Under the pieces are notes generated by a model. The model did no database searches. It was not told the DNA's origin and saw nothing but the letters and a program-made list of their open reading frames with translations. Made by a program: the position numbers and the translations under genes. Source: a bacterium UBP3_UBA3054 (GTDB taxonomy: Bacteria > Auribacterota > UBA3054). Taken from it: DNA of 26,952 nt. Where the stretch lies: positions 1 through 26,952 of the forward strand of contig DFCM01000100.1 of the NCBI GenBank assembly GCA_002366995.1, given 5' to 3'. This document shows, piece after piece, positions 1 to 7,310 of the stretch (position 1 is the stretch's first letter; each line of letters begins with the position of its first letter).

Positions 1-457
1 CACCAAAGGCGTCAGCGTCTTCAGCGGATACCTGGGCGGCTCGCCCGATCCCTTCCTTATCCTGGACGACGGCGACAAGTGGTACAACACCGGCGACCTC
101 GGCTACCTCACGCCGGAAGGACAATTGATAATTACGGGAAGACTGAAACGCTTCGTGAAGATAGGCGGCGAGATGATCAGCCTGCCCGCACTTGAAAGCG
201 TATTGAACCACCGCTGGCCAAGTAGTGACGACAAGCCTCTGATGGCCGTGGAAAGCAAAGAAGTAGAAGGCGAGCGTCCGGAGCTCATACTCTTCTCCGT
301 CCTTGAGAAGATCACTCCCGACGACGCCAACAAAGCCCTGAAAGAAGCTGGATTCGGCAACATCGCCAGCATATCCAGAGTCATAACCATTCCCGAAATG
401 CCGCTCCTTGGGACCGGCAAGACGGACTACCGTTCCTTAAAGTCAAAAATCAACTAA
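1..457 (+). CDS. Acyl-ACP/acyl-CoA synthetase, C-terminal part (5' end outside window)
   Basis: The open frame enters from the window edge (codons in frame from base 2) and ends at TAA 455-457. It is the C-terminal third of an ANL-superfamily adenylating enzyme. Visible are the WYNTGDLGYL block that binds the AMP ribose, the hinge GRLKRFVKIGGEMISL that carries the swivelling C-terminal domain, and the terminal LLGTGKTDYRSLK with the catalytic lysine. The family activates a fatty acid with ATP and passes it to ACP or CoA. The Aas/AasC subgroup is the best fit because the next gene is a full-length paralogue with Aas-type motifs. Only 4 bases separate the two genes, so they are probably one transcript. 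The hinge is almost identical to the paralogue at DNA level, which suggests duplication or gene conversion. The acyl acceptor cannot be told from sequence. Confidence 0.85.
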   Translation, partial: TKGVSVFSGYLGGSPDPFLILDDGDKWYNTGDLGYLTPEGQLIITGRLKRFVKIGGEMISLPALESVLNHRWPSSDDKPLMAVESKEVEGERPELILFSVLEKITPDDANKALKEAGFGNIASISRVITIPEMPLLGTGKTDYRSLKSKIN

Positions 458-461
458 GCAA

Positions 462-2108
462 ATGAGCAACGAAAAAGACAGCACCTCCTTCCGTTTCATG
501 CCCTCTAAAAAATGGTTCGCCAATGAGAACAGGCCCGAGCCTTTCATCGACGGCAAGACCATCCCTGAAGCCTACCTTAAGGCCTGCGCCAGACTGGGCA
601 GCAAATACATCTCCGACGCCGACGCCATCCTTGGCGAACTTGACTACGCCAAATCCCGCGTCGTCACGCTGCTCATCGCTGATTCCGTGAAGAGCATCAA
701 GGCTGAAAGGATCGGCATCTTCATGCCTTCTCTGGCGGCCACCGACCATCTTCTCATCGGCTGCATGATGGCTGGCAAAGTTCCCGTGCCTTTGAACTGG
801 ACGCTGGGCCGCAAAAGCCTGGAGCACGTATTGAAGAGCGCGGAACTGACCACCATTCTCACCTCCAAGAAAGTTTGGAGCCGCATGGACAACGTGCCCA
901 AGGATCTCTTCGAGGACAAGCTCATGTTCCTGGAGGATATTTTGAAAGCGGGCGCCACGCCCTGGGGCAAACTGAAAGCCTTCGTGAAGAGCTTGCTGCC
1001 TGTCGACACCATCCTTAGTCTCTACGGCCGCAAGGATGTGAAAGAGGACGACGTGGCGCTCATACTTTTCACCAGCGGTTCCGAAAATCTCCCGAAGGGC
1101 GTGCCTTTGACCCACAAGAATCTGCTCATCAACAGCGGCGACTCTGCCGAGGCTCTGCTGGCCAATTCCCAGGACTCCATTTTCTCCATTCTTCCGCCTT
1201 TCCATTCCTACGGACTCACTACTTCCGTGGTGCTGCCCATGGTGGCGGGCGTCAGAACGGTGCACTATCCCAATCCGCTTGACTACAAGAATCTGGCCCA
1301 GATGCTGGAAGACTGGAAAATGTCCATTCTGCCGGCCACGCCGACGTTCTTGAAGGGCATTATGAAGGCGGGCAAGCCCGAGCAGCTGCAGTACGTTCTC
1401 AAGATCGTCTCGGGCGGCGAAAGAACGCCTCAGGAAGTCTTCGAGGGCTACGACAAGATTGCGCCCCAGGCTATATTGAGGGAAGGCTACGGCGTGACGG
1501 AATGCTCTCCCGTGATCGCCGTCGGCGACTACAAAGCCCCGAGGACCGTGGGCGTCGGCAAGCCCTTTACACACGTGGAAGCGGCCATCGTTTCCCTGGA
1601 GACTGGCGAGAAGCTTCCCGCCATGCAGGAAGGCATCATCTGCGTCACGGGCCCCAGTATTTTCCATGGTTATCTCGACAAAACTTTGAAGAGCCCCTTC
1701 CTTGAATTCGACGGCAAGACCTGGTACAACACCGGTGACATCGGCTATCTTACGGAAGAGGGCGTCATCGTCATTTCCGGCCGCTTGAAACGCTTCGTGA
1801 AGATCGGCGGCGAGATGATCAGCCTGCCCGCCCTGGAGCAGATCCTGGAAGCCAAGTGGCCCTCCAACGCCATGGGCCCGAGCCTTGCGCTGCAGTATTT
1901 CGAGGGCGACGGCAAGCCTTTCATCGTCATGCTGACGACTCTCGACATCGACAAGACGGAAGCCAACAACGCGCTAAAAGAAGGCGGATTCTCCAACCTG
2001 GCCAGGATCAGCCAGGTCTTGAAAGTCGAGAAGATCCCGCTGCAGGGAACCGGCAAGACCGACTTCCGCGCTCTGAAAGAAATGGCGGAAAGTCTTTTGA
2101 ACCAGTGA
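462..2108 (+). CDS. Acyl-ACP synthetase / AMP-dependent acyl ligase (Aas/AasC-like)
   Basis: A 548-residue complete ANL ligase. The P-loop-like AMP motif ILFTSGSENLPKGVPLTH lies near residues 200-217. It is followed by the A5 region REGYGVTECSP near 338-348, WYNTGD near 421, the hinge RLKRFVKIGGEMIS, and the terminal GTGKTDFRALK. The TSGSE..PKGVPLTH wording resembles the adenylation half of E. coli Aas and stand-alone chlamydial AasC. Known family role: ATP-dependent activation of fatty acids onto ACP for phospholipid recycling or scavenging, at the inner membrane. There is no acyltransferase domain, unlike bifunctional Aas. It follows a truncated paralogue by 4 bases and its stop overlaps the GTG of the next gene. 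No clear Shine-Dalgarno precedes the ATG, so coupling is likely. Acceptor (ACP versus CoA) is inferred. Confidence 0.85.
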   Translation: MSNEKDSTSFRFMPSKKWFANENRPEPFIDGKTIPEAYLKACARLGSKYISDADAILGELDYAKSRVVTLLIADSVKSIKAERIGIFMPSLAATDHLLIGCMMAGKVPVPLNWTLGRKSLEHVLKSAELTTILTSKKVWSRMDNVPKDLFEDKLMFLEDILKAGATPWGKLKAFVKSLLPVDTILSLYGRKDVKEDDVALILFTSGSENLPKGVPLTHKNLLINSGDSAEALLANSQDSIFSILPPFHSYGLTTSVVLPMVAGVRTVHYPNPLDYKNLAQMLEDWKMSILPATPTFLKGIMKAGKPEQLQYVLKIVSGGERTPQEVFEGYDKIAPQAILREGYGVTECSPVIAVGDYKAPRTVGVGKPFTHVEAAIVSLETGEKLPAMQEGIICVTGPSIFHGYLDKTLKSPFLEFDGKTWYNTGDIGYLTEEGVIVISGRLKRFVKIGGEMISLPALEQILEAKWPSNAMGPSLALQYFEGDGKPFIVMLTTLDIDKTEANNALKEGGFSNLARISQVLKVEKIPLQGTGKTDFRALKEMAESLLNQ

Positions 2109-2581
2109 AGAATCACAAGACCAACGCTGTAAGGATACTGGAAAAGGCAGGCGCGGCTTTCGAGCTGCGCTCCTTTTCTTATAAGGAAGTTCCCAGCGCC
2201 GTGGAAGTGGCGCGGATCCTCGATTTTCCTCCGGAAATGGTCTACAAAACGCTGGTCACCACCAACGGGCATCCCAAGGGGATCTTCGTTTTCGTCATTC
2301 CGGGAAACGCGGAGCTGGATCTCAAGAAGGCCGCGAAGGCGGCGGGGGAGAAGAGTCTCTCCATGCTGAAAAGCAAGGACCTTTTCCCGGAAGTGGGCTA
2401 CGTCCACGGCGGCTGCTCGCCCATCGGACTGAAAAGACCCTACCCGGTCTTCCTGGACGAATCGGCTCTTAAGCTTGACAGGATCTGCTTTTCCGCCGGG
2501 GAAATAGGCTTCCAGATAATCGCCTCGCCGGAAGTCCTTATGAAAGTCGCCGGCGCCAAGACCGCCGGTGTTTTGGCTTAG
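2105..2581 (+). CDS. ybaK: Cys-tRNA(Pro)/aminoacyl-tRNA deacylase, YbaK/EbsC family
   Basis: About 158 residues, the usual size of the family. The start is chosen at GTG 2105, which overlaps the upstream TGA by four bases (GTGA); the open frame extends further upstream only inside the preceding gene. The N-terminus KNHKTNAVRILEKAGAAFEL, the VYKTLVTTN block with the active-site lysine region, the FVFVIPGNAELDLKKAAKA block and the HGGCSPIGLKR loop are characteristic of YbaK. The known role is trans-editing: hydrolysis of Cys mischarged on tRNA-Pro, in the cytosol. It is translationally coupled to the acyl ligases but no functional link is evident. Its stop lies 5 bases from the stop of the convergent transporter gene. 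Confidence 0.9.
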   Translation: MKNHKTNAVRILEKAGAAFELRSFSYKEVPSAVEVARILDFPPEMVYKTLVTTNGHPKGIFVFVIPGNAELDLKKAAKAAGEKSLSMLKSKDLFPEVGYVHGGCSPIGLKRPYPVFLDESALKLDRICFSAGEIGFQIIASPEVLMKVAGAKTAGVLA

Positions 2582-2586
2582 GCTGT

Positions 2587-5076
2587 TTACGGCTTGGTGG
2601 CTTCCTCGCGGCACCAGCTGGAGAGGAAGTGGATGATGATAAGGATGTCGAGAGGAGTTATGGTTTCGACGTTCTTGGCCTTTTCGCTGAATTCGTGAAT
2701 CAGCCACATGCCGAGCCCGAAGCGCTCGTCGCAATCGTAGAGATTGTCCATGTATTCCATTTCCTCGCCCGGCGCGTGGGGGAAGGAGAAGCCGAAGCGC
2801 AGGTAGCTCAGGTCTTTTCCGATGTTCCAGGCCAAAAGCGCCGCCAAGGGCGGGTTGCTTTCGTAAGCGGTCAGTATTCTCTTAGCCTTTTCCTTCTGAG
2901 CCGTAGCCATTAGAACGTTCTGGTGGTGGGTGCGCCCGGGAGTCTGCGAACTTGAGAGCCTTTCCGCCATGCACACCACGCTCCAGGAGAAGGTGGCTAT
3001 GAGTTTTTCCGGCTGGCTGGCGAAAGCTTTCTCCTCTTTCGTCATGATCTCATAAAAGCCGCCGTCGGGTACGAGCATGGTGCTCATGGCCAGAGCCATT
3101 TCTTTTTTCAGCGTCACGTTCTCGGTCACGCGGTAATGGAAGAAGACGTCCTTTATGGCGTCATGGCAGCCTAGTTTCGCCAGGGCGCCGGAAACGGCGG
3201 TGGCGACGGTCGCGTTGTTGGTCGTCTTCAGAAGTTCCCACAGTTTCGGTATGGCGGAGACGCCGCCCAGGACGCCCAGCGTTCTCGCGGCCTCGCGCTG
3301 CACGAAGGGGTTCTGCGAATCCAGTTTCTCCGTGATGATAGGGATGCCTTCCTTGCTGTTGTTCATTCTCAGCGCCCTGATGAGCGTGATGGGCAGGTCG
3401 GTGTCCTCGTCTTTCAGGAGTTCCAGAATGGCTTTGATGGCGTCCGGACTGCCGATGGTGCCCAGCGCTTTGGCCGCGGCCTCGCGCACTTCGTAGGAAG
3501 GATCGCCCATGTTTTTCACCAGGTCTTTCACGGCGATGGCGGCGTTCTCCTCGCCAAGCTCCTCCACGGCCTCCGCCCTCGCTTCCGCGTCGGTGGAATG
3601 CTGGATCGTCACGATGTTGTACATGGAGCGCGCCATCCTGATGGGATTGTAGAAGGCCAAACGCCCCACCGCGTCCTTGAAGGGCAGCTCGTTCGACATC
3701 ACGGAGATCTTAAGGAACAAGGGAAGGACGGCGCCCCAGGCGAAAACAGCCAATCCTGCCGCGATGAGCTGCATGTAGCGCCAGTCCGCGCCCAAAAGAA
3801 CGGTGTGATAAGTCTTGAAGTGATCGATGAAAATACCGGCGAGTATCGGGCCGAGGGCCGCCACCATGCCGACGACGAAATTGTGGCTCGCCATGGCGAT
3901 GGAACGGTCGTGCGTCGGGGCGTGGATGCCAAGCAGCGCCATCTGCCCCATGTAAACGGCGTTGGCCAGCGCGCCGAACATGAACTGCCCGATCATCAGG
4001 ACAAGAACAGGCTCCGTCACGGTGAGCGCGCCTTCCATGAAGGGCAGGGTAAAGCTGACGCTCTTGTCGGGGTAAACGAAAAACCAGTAGAGGTTGACAA
4101 GCGGCTCTATGATGATCAGGAATATCACGTAGTTCCTGGCGGAAAGCCTGTCTATGATGTAGCCGCTGATCCTGCTGAAGGCCACGATGCCAAGGATGTT
4201 CGCGCCGGCGATGAAGGATATGACATGGTAGCTTATGCCGTATTCCTGGCGGATGAAAATGTAAGAGAAGGCCGCGAAGATGGTGTTCAAAAAGTACCAG
4301 GCGCTGTAGGCGAAGGTGAGGTAGAGGAAGTCTTTGCTCTTGAAAGGCATCATCGCCCGTTCAAGCATGCCCCTGTCGCGGTTGGGATGCTCCGGCGTCA
4401 CTTCGGCCGTCTTGGTCTGGTAGAAAATGTCGATCATGCTGAAGACGCCGGCAATAAAGAAGACCACCATGAAGCCGAGGAGCGGCAGATCCTTCCACAT
4501 TCCCGGCAGGATATCAAGGGCGTAGCCTGATAAGAAGATCGTGCCGAGATACACCGACATGACGATGGTCATGCGGCGGCCCCAGTAGTTGCCGGCCTTG
4601 TCGTTGGGAATAAGGTCCGTCATCCAGGCCAGCCAGGAGCCGGTGATAAAGTTGCCCAAGGCCATGCTGACGACGCAGACGGCGACCAGCGTGATGGCCA
4701 GGACTTTGTAATCCTTCGAAAAAAGCGGCATGAAAGCCGGGATGAACCAGAGGAAGCGCTGGATGAAGGCGAAGAAGACGACCATGGGGCGCCTTTCCTT
4801 CAGCATTTCGGAAATGAAAGCGCCCGGCAGCTGCAATATCATCGTGAAGCTTGTTATGGTGCCGGCCAGGCCGACCAGCTTGCCGCTAGCCTGCAGAACA
4901 GACAGGTACATCTGGTAGGGGAGGTTCACGGTGATGGCTGTCCAGACGTTGCTGAAGACACCGGACAGAATGGTCATGTTCAGGGCGCGGCGGATGCCTC
5001 TTTCCGTAACAGGATCACCGTCGGTAAAGAAGCGCTGCGGCTTTGCGTTGGGCTTTTGGGCGGAAGCTGAATCCAT
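2587..5076 (-). CDS. MFS transporter fused to C-terminal HEAT-repeat domain
   Basis: 829 residues, about twice the length of an ordinary MFS carrier. Residues about 30-460 hold some twelve hydrophobic helices of major facilitator type, starting after a short charged N-terminus. From about residue 490 to 650 the sequence becomes soluble and repeats a HEAT/PBS-lyase pattern (for example VREAAAKALGTIGSPDAIKAILELL, here seen as shorter units such as REAAAKALGTIG and REAARTLGVLGG). A further soluble segment of about 180 residues has no recognised fold. The substrate is unknown. Known for the parts: MFS carriers move small solutes; HEAT repeats bind proteins. Inference: the tail is a cytoplasmic docking or regulatory platform. 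The ATG is 21 bases downstream of a TATAAT on the minus strand. It is transcribed divergently from the rpe operon and converges on ybaK. Confidence 0.85.
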   Translation of the reverse strand: MDSASAQKPNAKPQRFFTDGDPVTERGIRRALNMTILSGVFSNVWTAITVNLPYQMYLSVLQASGKLVGLAGTITSFTMILQLPGAFISEMLKERRPMVVFFAFIQRFLWFIPAFMPLFSKDYKVLAITLVAVCVVSMALGNFITGSWLAWMTDLIPNDKAGNYWGRRMTIVMSVYLGTIFLSGYALDILPGMWKDLPLLGFMVVFFIAGVFSMIDIFYQTKTAEVTPEHPNRDRGMLERAMMPFKSKDFLYLTFAYSAWYFLNTIFAAFSYIFIRQEYGISYHVISFIAGANILGIVAFSRISGYIIDRLSARNYVIFLIIIEPLVNLYWFFVYPDKSVSFTLPFMEGALTVTEPVLVLMIGQFMFGALANAVYMGQMALLGIHAPTHDRSIAMASHNFVVGMVAALGPILAGIFIDHFKTYHTVLLGADWRYMQLIAAGLAVFAWGAVLPLFLKISVMSNELPFKDAVGRLAFYNPIRMARSMYNIVTIQHSTDAEARAEAVEELGEENAAIAVKDLVKNMGDPSYEVREAAAKALGTIGSPDAIKAILELLKDEDTDLPITLIRALRMNNSKEGIPIITEKLDSQNPFVQREAARTLGVLGGVSAIPKLWELLKTTNNATVATAVSGALAKLGCHDAIKDVFFHYRVTENVTLKKEMALAMSTMLVPDGGFYEIMTKEEKAFASQPEKLIATFSWSVVCMAERLSSSQTPGRTHHQNVLMATAQKEKAKRILTAYESNPPLAALLAWNIGKDLSYLRFGFSFPHAPGEEMEYMDNLYDCDERFGLGMWLIHEFSEKAKNVETITPLDILIIIHFLSSWCREEATKP

Positions 5077-5102
5077 AATTATTCCGAATAGAATATAGAA
5101 GA

Positions 5103-5131
5103 ATTATAACATTTAGCCGTTTCGGTTGGTA
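5103..5131 (-). promoter_or_regulatory. Candidate promoter of the MFS-HEAT gene
   Basis: The minus strand reads a perfect TATAAT at 5108-5103, about 26 bases before the ATG at 5076. The -35 at 17-bp spacing (TACCAA, 5131-5126) is poor, so confidence rests on the -10 only. Confidence 0.4.
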
Positions 5132-5133
5132 GT

Positions 5134-5153
5134 CGCCCCGAAGGGGCGCTTTT
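5134..5153. other. GC-rich hairpin with short T-run between divergent promoters
   Basis: CGCCCC (5134-5139), loop GAA, GGGGCG (5143-5148), then CTTTT. It looks like a small intrinsic terminator, but no gene ends here on the plus strand: the transporter and rpe are transcribed away from each other. The T-run abuts the rpe -35. It may be a protein-binding palindrome, an insulator, or a remnant. Confidence 0.4.
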
Positions 5154-5180
5154 GTAATTAAAACGGGCTTCTAGTATAAT
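5152..5180 (+). promoter_or_regulatory. Promoter of the rpe operon, probably giving a leaderless mRNA
   Basis: TTGTAA (5152-5157), 17-bp spacer, TATAAT (5175-5180). The ATG at 5188 begins only 8 bases after the -10 hexamer, exactly where transcription would be expected to start. There is no Shine-Dalgarno between them. Confidence 0.6.
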
Positions 5181-5187
5181 TTCTAAT

Positions 5188-5895
5188 ATGAAGACAATAA
5201 AAGAAGTCAAAGAGACCCTGAGGGGGATCTGCGTTTCGCCCTCGCTTCTCTCCTGCGATTTTTCCAAATGGGCGGAGGAGATAGAGACCGCGAAGGAATC
5301 AGGCGCGAACCTGATCCATTGGGACATCATGGACGCGCACTTCGTTCCCAACCTCACTTTCGGGCATCCGGTCGTGAAAAAGCTCCGGCCCCATTCCGAC
5401 CTGATCTTCGACGTGCACCTTATGATAGATGATCCCGTCGCCTACGCTCCCAAGTTCAGGGAAGCGGGCGCGGACATCATCACCATGCACATCGAGAGCC
5501 CGGCCTTCGACAGTCCCCAAAAAGTCACCGACACCCTCAAAGGGCTAAAGGCTTCCGGCTGCGCCGCGGGTTTGGTAGTGAAACCGAAAACTCCTGCGGA
5601 AGCGATCTTCCCGTACCTTGATCTCTGCGATATCGTCCTCGTTATGACCGTTGAGCCCGGTTTCGGCGGACAAAGTTTCATGGCCGACATGCTCCCCAAG
5701 ATCGAACAGATCAAGAGCGAGATAATAAAAAGAGGCCTGGAATGCGCCATAGAAGTGGACGGCGGAGTGGACGGCGAAACGAAAGACCTTTGCTTCAAGG
5801 CCGGCGCCACCGCTTTCGTGGCCGGCAGCTACCTTTTCGGCAAGGCGGACATGGCTGAGCGCATAAAAGCTTTTTACGCGATGGAAAAGAAATAG
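5188..5895 (+). CDS. rpe: Ribulose-phosphate 3-epimerase
   Basis: 235 residues, a TIM-barrel epimerase interconverting ribulose 5-phosphate and xylulose 5-phosphate in the cytosolic pentose phosphate pathway. The family landmarks are present: CVSPSLLSCDF near the N-terminus, IHWDIMDAHFVPNLTFG with metal ligands H44 and D46, DVHLMI with H77, the flexible loop VEPGFGGQSF, and EVDGGV with D191. The N-terminus is about ten residues longer than typical. No later ATG, GTG or TTG in frame would give the usual start, so ATG 5188 is kept. It is the first gene of a close-packed operon and the phosphohexomutase begins one base after its stop. The promoter leaves essentially no 5' leader. Confidence 0.95.
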   Translation: MKTIKEVKETLRGICVSPSLLSCDFSKWAEEIETAKESGANLIHWDIMDAHFVPNLTFGHPVVKKLRPHSDLIFDVHLMIDDPVAYAPKFREAGADIITMHIESPAFDSPQKVTDTLKGLKASGCAAGLVVKPKTPAEAIFPYLDLCDIVLVMTVEPGFGGQSFMADMLPKIEQIKSEIIKRGLECAIEVDGGVDGETKDLCFKAGATAFVAGSYLFGKADMAERIKAFYAMEKK

Positions 5896-5896
5896 A

Positions 5897-7309
5897 ATGG
5901 CTGACAATATCATAAAATTCGGCACCGACGGCTGGCGCGGCGTGATCGCCGACACCTTCACCTTCGAGAATCTGGCCAAGGCCGCCCAGGCCTACGCCGA
6001 CTATCTCAAAGCGGAAGGCAAGGAAGGCGCTTCCCTTGTCGTCGGCTACGACCACCGCTTCCTGGGCAAGCGCTTCGCCGAATTAGTGGCGGAGATACTC
6101 TGGGCCAACGGTTTCAAAGTATTGCCCGCCGACAAGCCGCTGCCGACGCCAACAGTTTCTTACGCTGTCAAACATTATGACTTGGCGGGCGGCGTCATGA
6201 TCACCGCCAGCCACAATCCCGCCAACTATTCCGGCTTCAAGATCAAAACGCCTCCGGGCTGCTCCGCGGACGTCAACACCACCAAGGGCATCGAAGCCCA
6301 GGTCGGCAAAAACGAGCCCATAAGGATTTCCAGATCGGAAGCCGAAAAACTTGGCCTCGTTCTGCAGGGCGATCCGGAAAAAGTCTACCTTGAATGGGTG
6401 GACTCCTTCATTGACAAAAAACTCCTGTCTTCCAAATCGCTCAAGGTCCTGGTGGACTCCCTTTACGGCGTGGGCAAGACTTACATCGCGGACATCCTCA
6501 ACAAACTTGGCCACCAGGCTGAAACGATCCGCGGCGACCGCAACCCCGCTTTCCCCGGCATCGCTCCCGAGCCAGTCCCACCCAACATGGCCGCGAGCCT
6601 TGAAAAGATCAAGAACGATGGCTTCGACATCTGCCTCGTCACCGACGGCGACGCCGACAGACTAGCGGCCGCGGACAACAGGGGAGAGTACATCATCACT
6701 CCCAAGATCGCCCTCATTCTCGCCCTCTACTTCATGAAGCGCAAAGGCTGGTCCGGCAAAATGGTCAAGACCGTCTCCTGCTCCGTGACTATCGACCGCT
6801 TCTGCAAAAAGTACGGCATCCCCCTGGAAGAAAAGCCTGTGGGCTTCAAATATATCGTTCCCCATCTCATCGACGGTACGGCGCTCGTCGGCACGGAAGA
6901 AAGCGGCGGCTTGGGCTTTCAAAAGCACATCCCCGAAAGGGACGGCATCCTCTCCGGCCTTCTTCTCGTCGAGGCCCTCATCGGCTTGGGTTTCAATAAC
7001 GCCGGCGAAGCCTTGGACTATATCGACAAGGAATTCGGAACGATGCGCTACCACCGCATCGACAAAGCCTGCGATCCGAACGCCAAGGACGCTTTCATGA
7101 AAAAGCTTGAAACTGATCCTCCCGCCGAGATCCTGGGCCACAAGGTGAAAAACATCAAGACCATCGACGGCGTCAAGTTCGAGCTGGAGGACGACTCCTG
7201 GCTCCTTCTGCGTTTCTCCGGCACTGAACCGGTCTGCCGCTTCTACGCGGAAGCTCCGACCTTAAAGGAAGCCGAAGAGATGACCATCCTCGGCTCCCGG
7301 ATGCTCTGA
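5897..7309 (+). CDS. Phosphoglucomutase/phosphomannomutase, alpha-D-phosphohexomutase family
   Basis: 470 residues with all four family domains. The phosphoserine loop TASHNP is near residues 103-108, the Mg2+ site DGDADR near 250-255, the sugar-binding GTEESGGLG near 331, and the phosphate-binding RFSGTEPVCRF near 439. The enzyme interconverts hexose 1- and 6-phosphates in the cytosol, feeding glycogen, cell-wall or surface-sugar nucleotides. The sugar preference (glucose, mannose or glucosamine) cannot be decided from these motifs. The start FGTDGWRGVIA is a standard N-terminus for the family. It sits one base after rpe and one base before prmA, so it is co-transcribed with both. Confidence 0.93.
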   Translation: MADNIIKFGTDGWRGVIADTFTFENLAKAAQAYADYLKAEGKEGASLVVGYDHRFLGKRFAELVAEILWANGFKVLPADKPLPTPTVSYAVKHYDLAGGVMITASHNPANYSGFKIKTPPGCSADVNTTKGIEAQVGKNEPIRISRSEAEKLGLVLQGDPEKVYLEWVDSFIDKKLLSSKSLKVLVDSLYGVGKTYIADILNKLGHQAETIRGDRNPAFPGIAPEPVPPNMAASLEKIKNDGFDICLVTDGDADRLAAADNRGEYIITPKIALILALYFMKRKGWSGKMVKTVSCSVTIDRFCKKYGIPLEEKPVGFKYIVPHLIDGTALVGTEESGGLGFQKHIPERDGILSGLLLVEALIGLGFNNAGEALDYIDKEFGTMRYHRIDKACDPNAKDAFMKKLETDPPAEILGHKVKNIKTIDGVKFELEDDSWLLLRFSGTEPVCRFYAEAPTLKEAEEMTILGSRML

Positions 7310-7310
7310 T

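Noticed and set aside
450..1667. 405-codon open frame antisense to the second acyl ligase
   Set aside because: Opposite a full-length ANL enzyme with all core motifs; His/Gly/Arg-rich translation with no family likeness.
3598..4530. 310-codon open frame antisense to the MFS transporter
   Set aside because: Hydrophilic complement of transmembrane codons; no domain or ribosome site.
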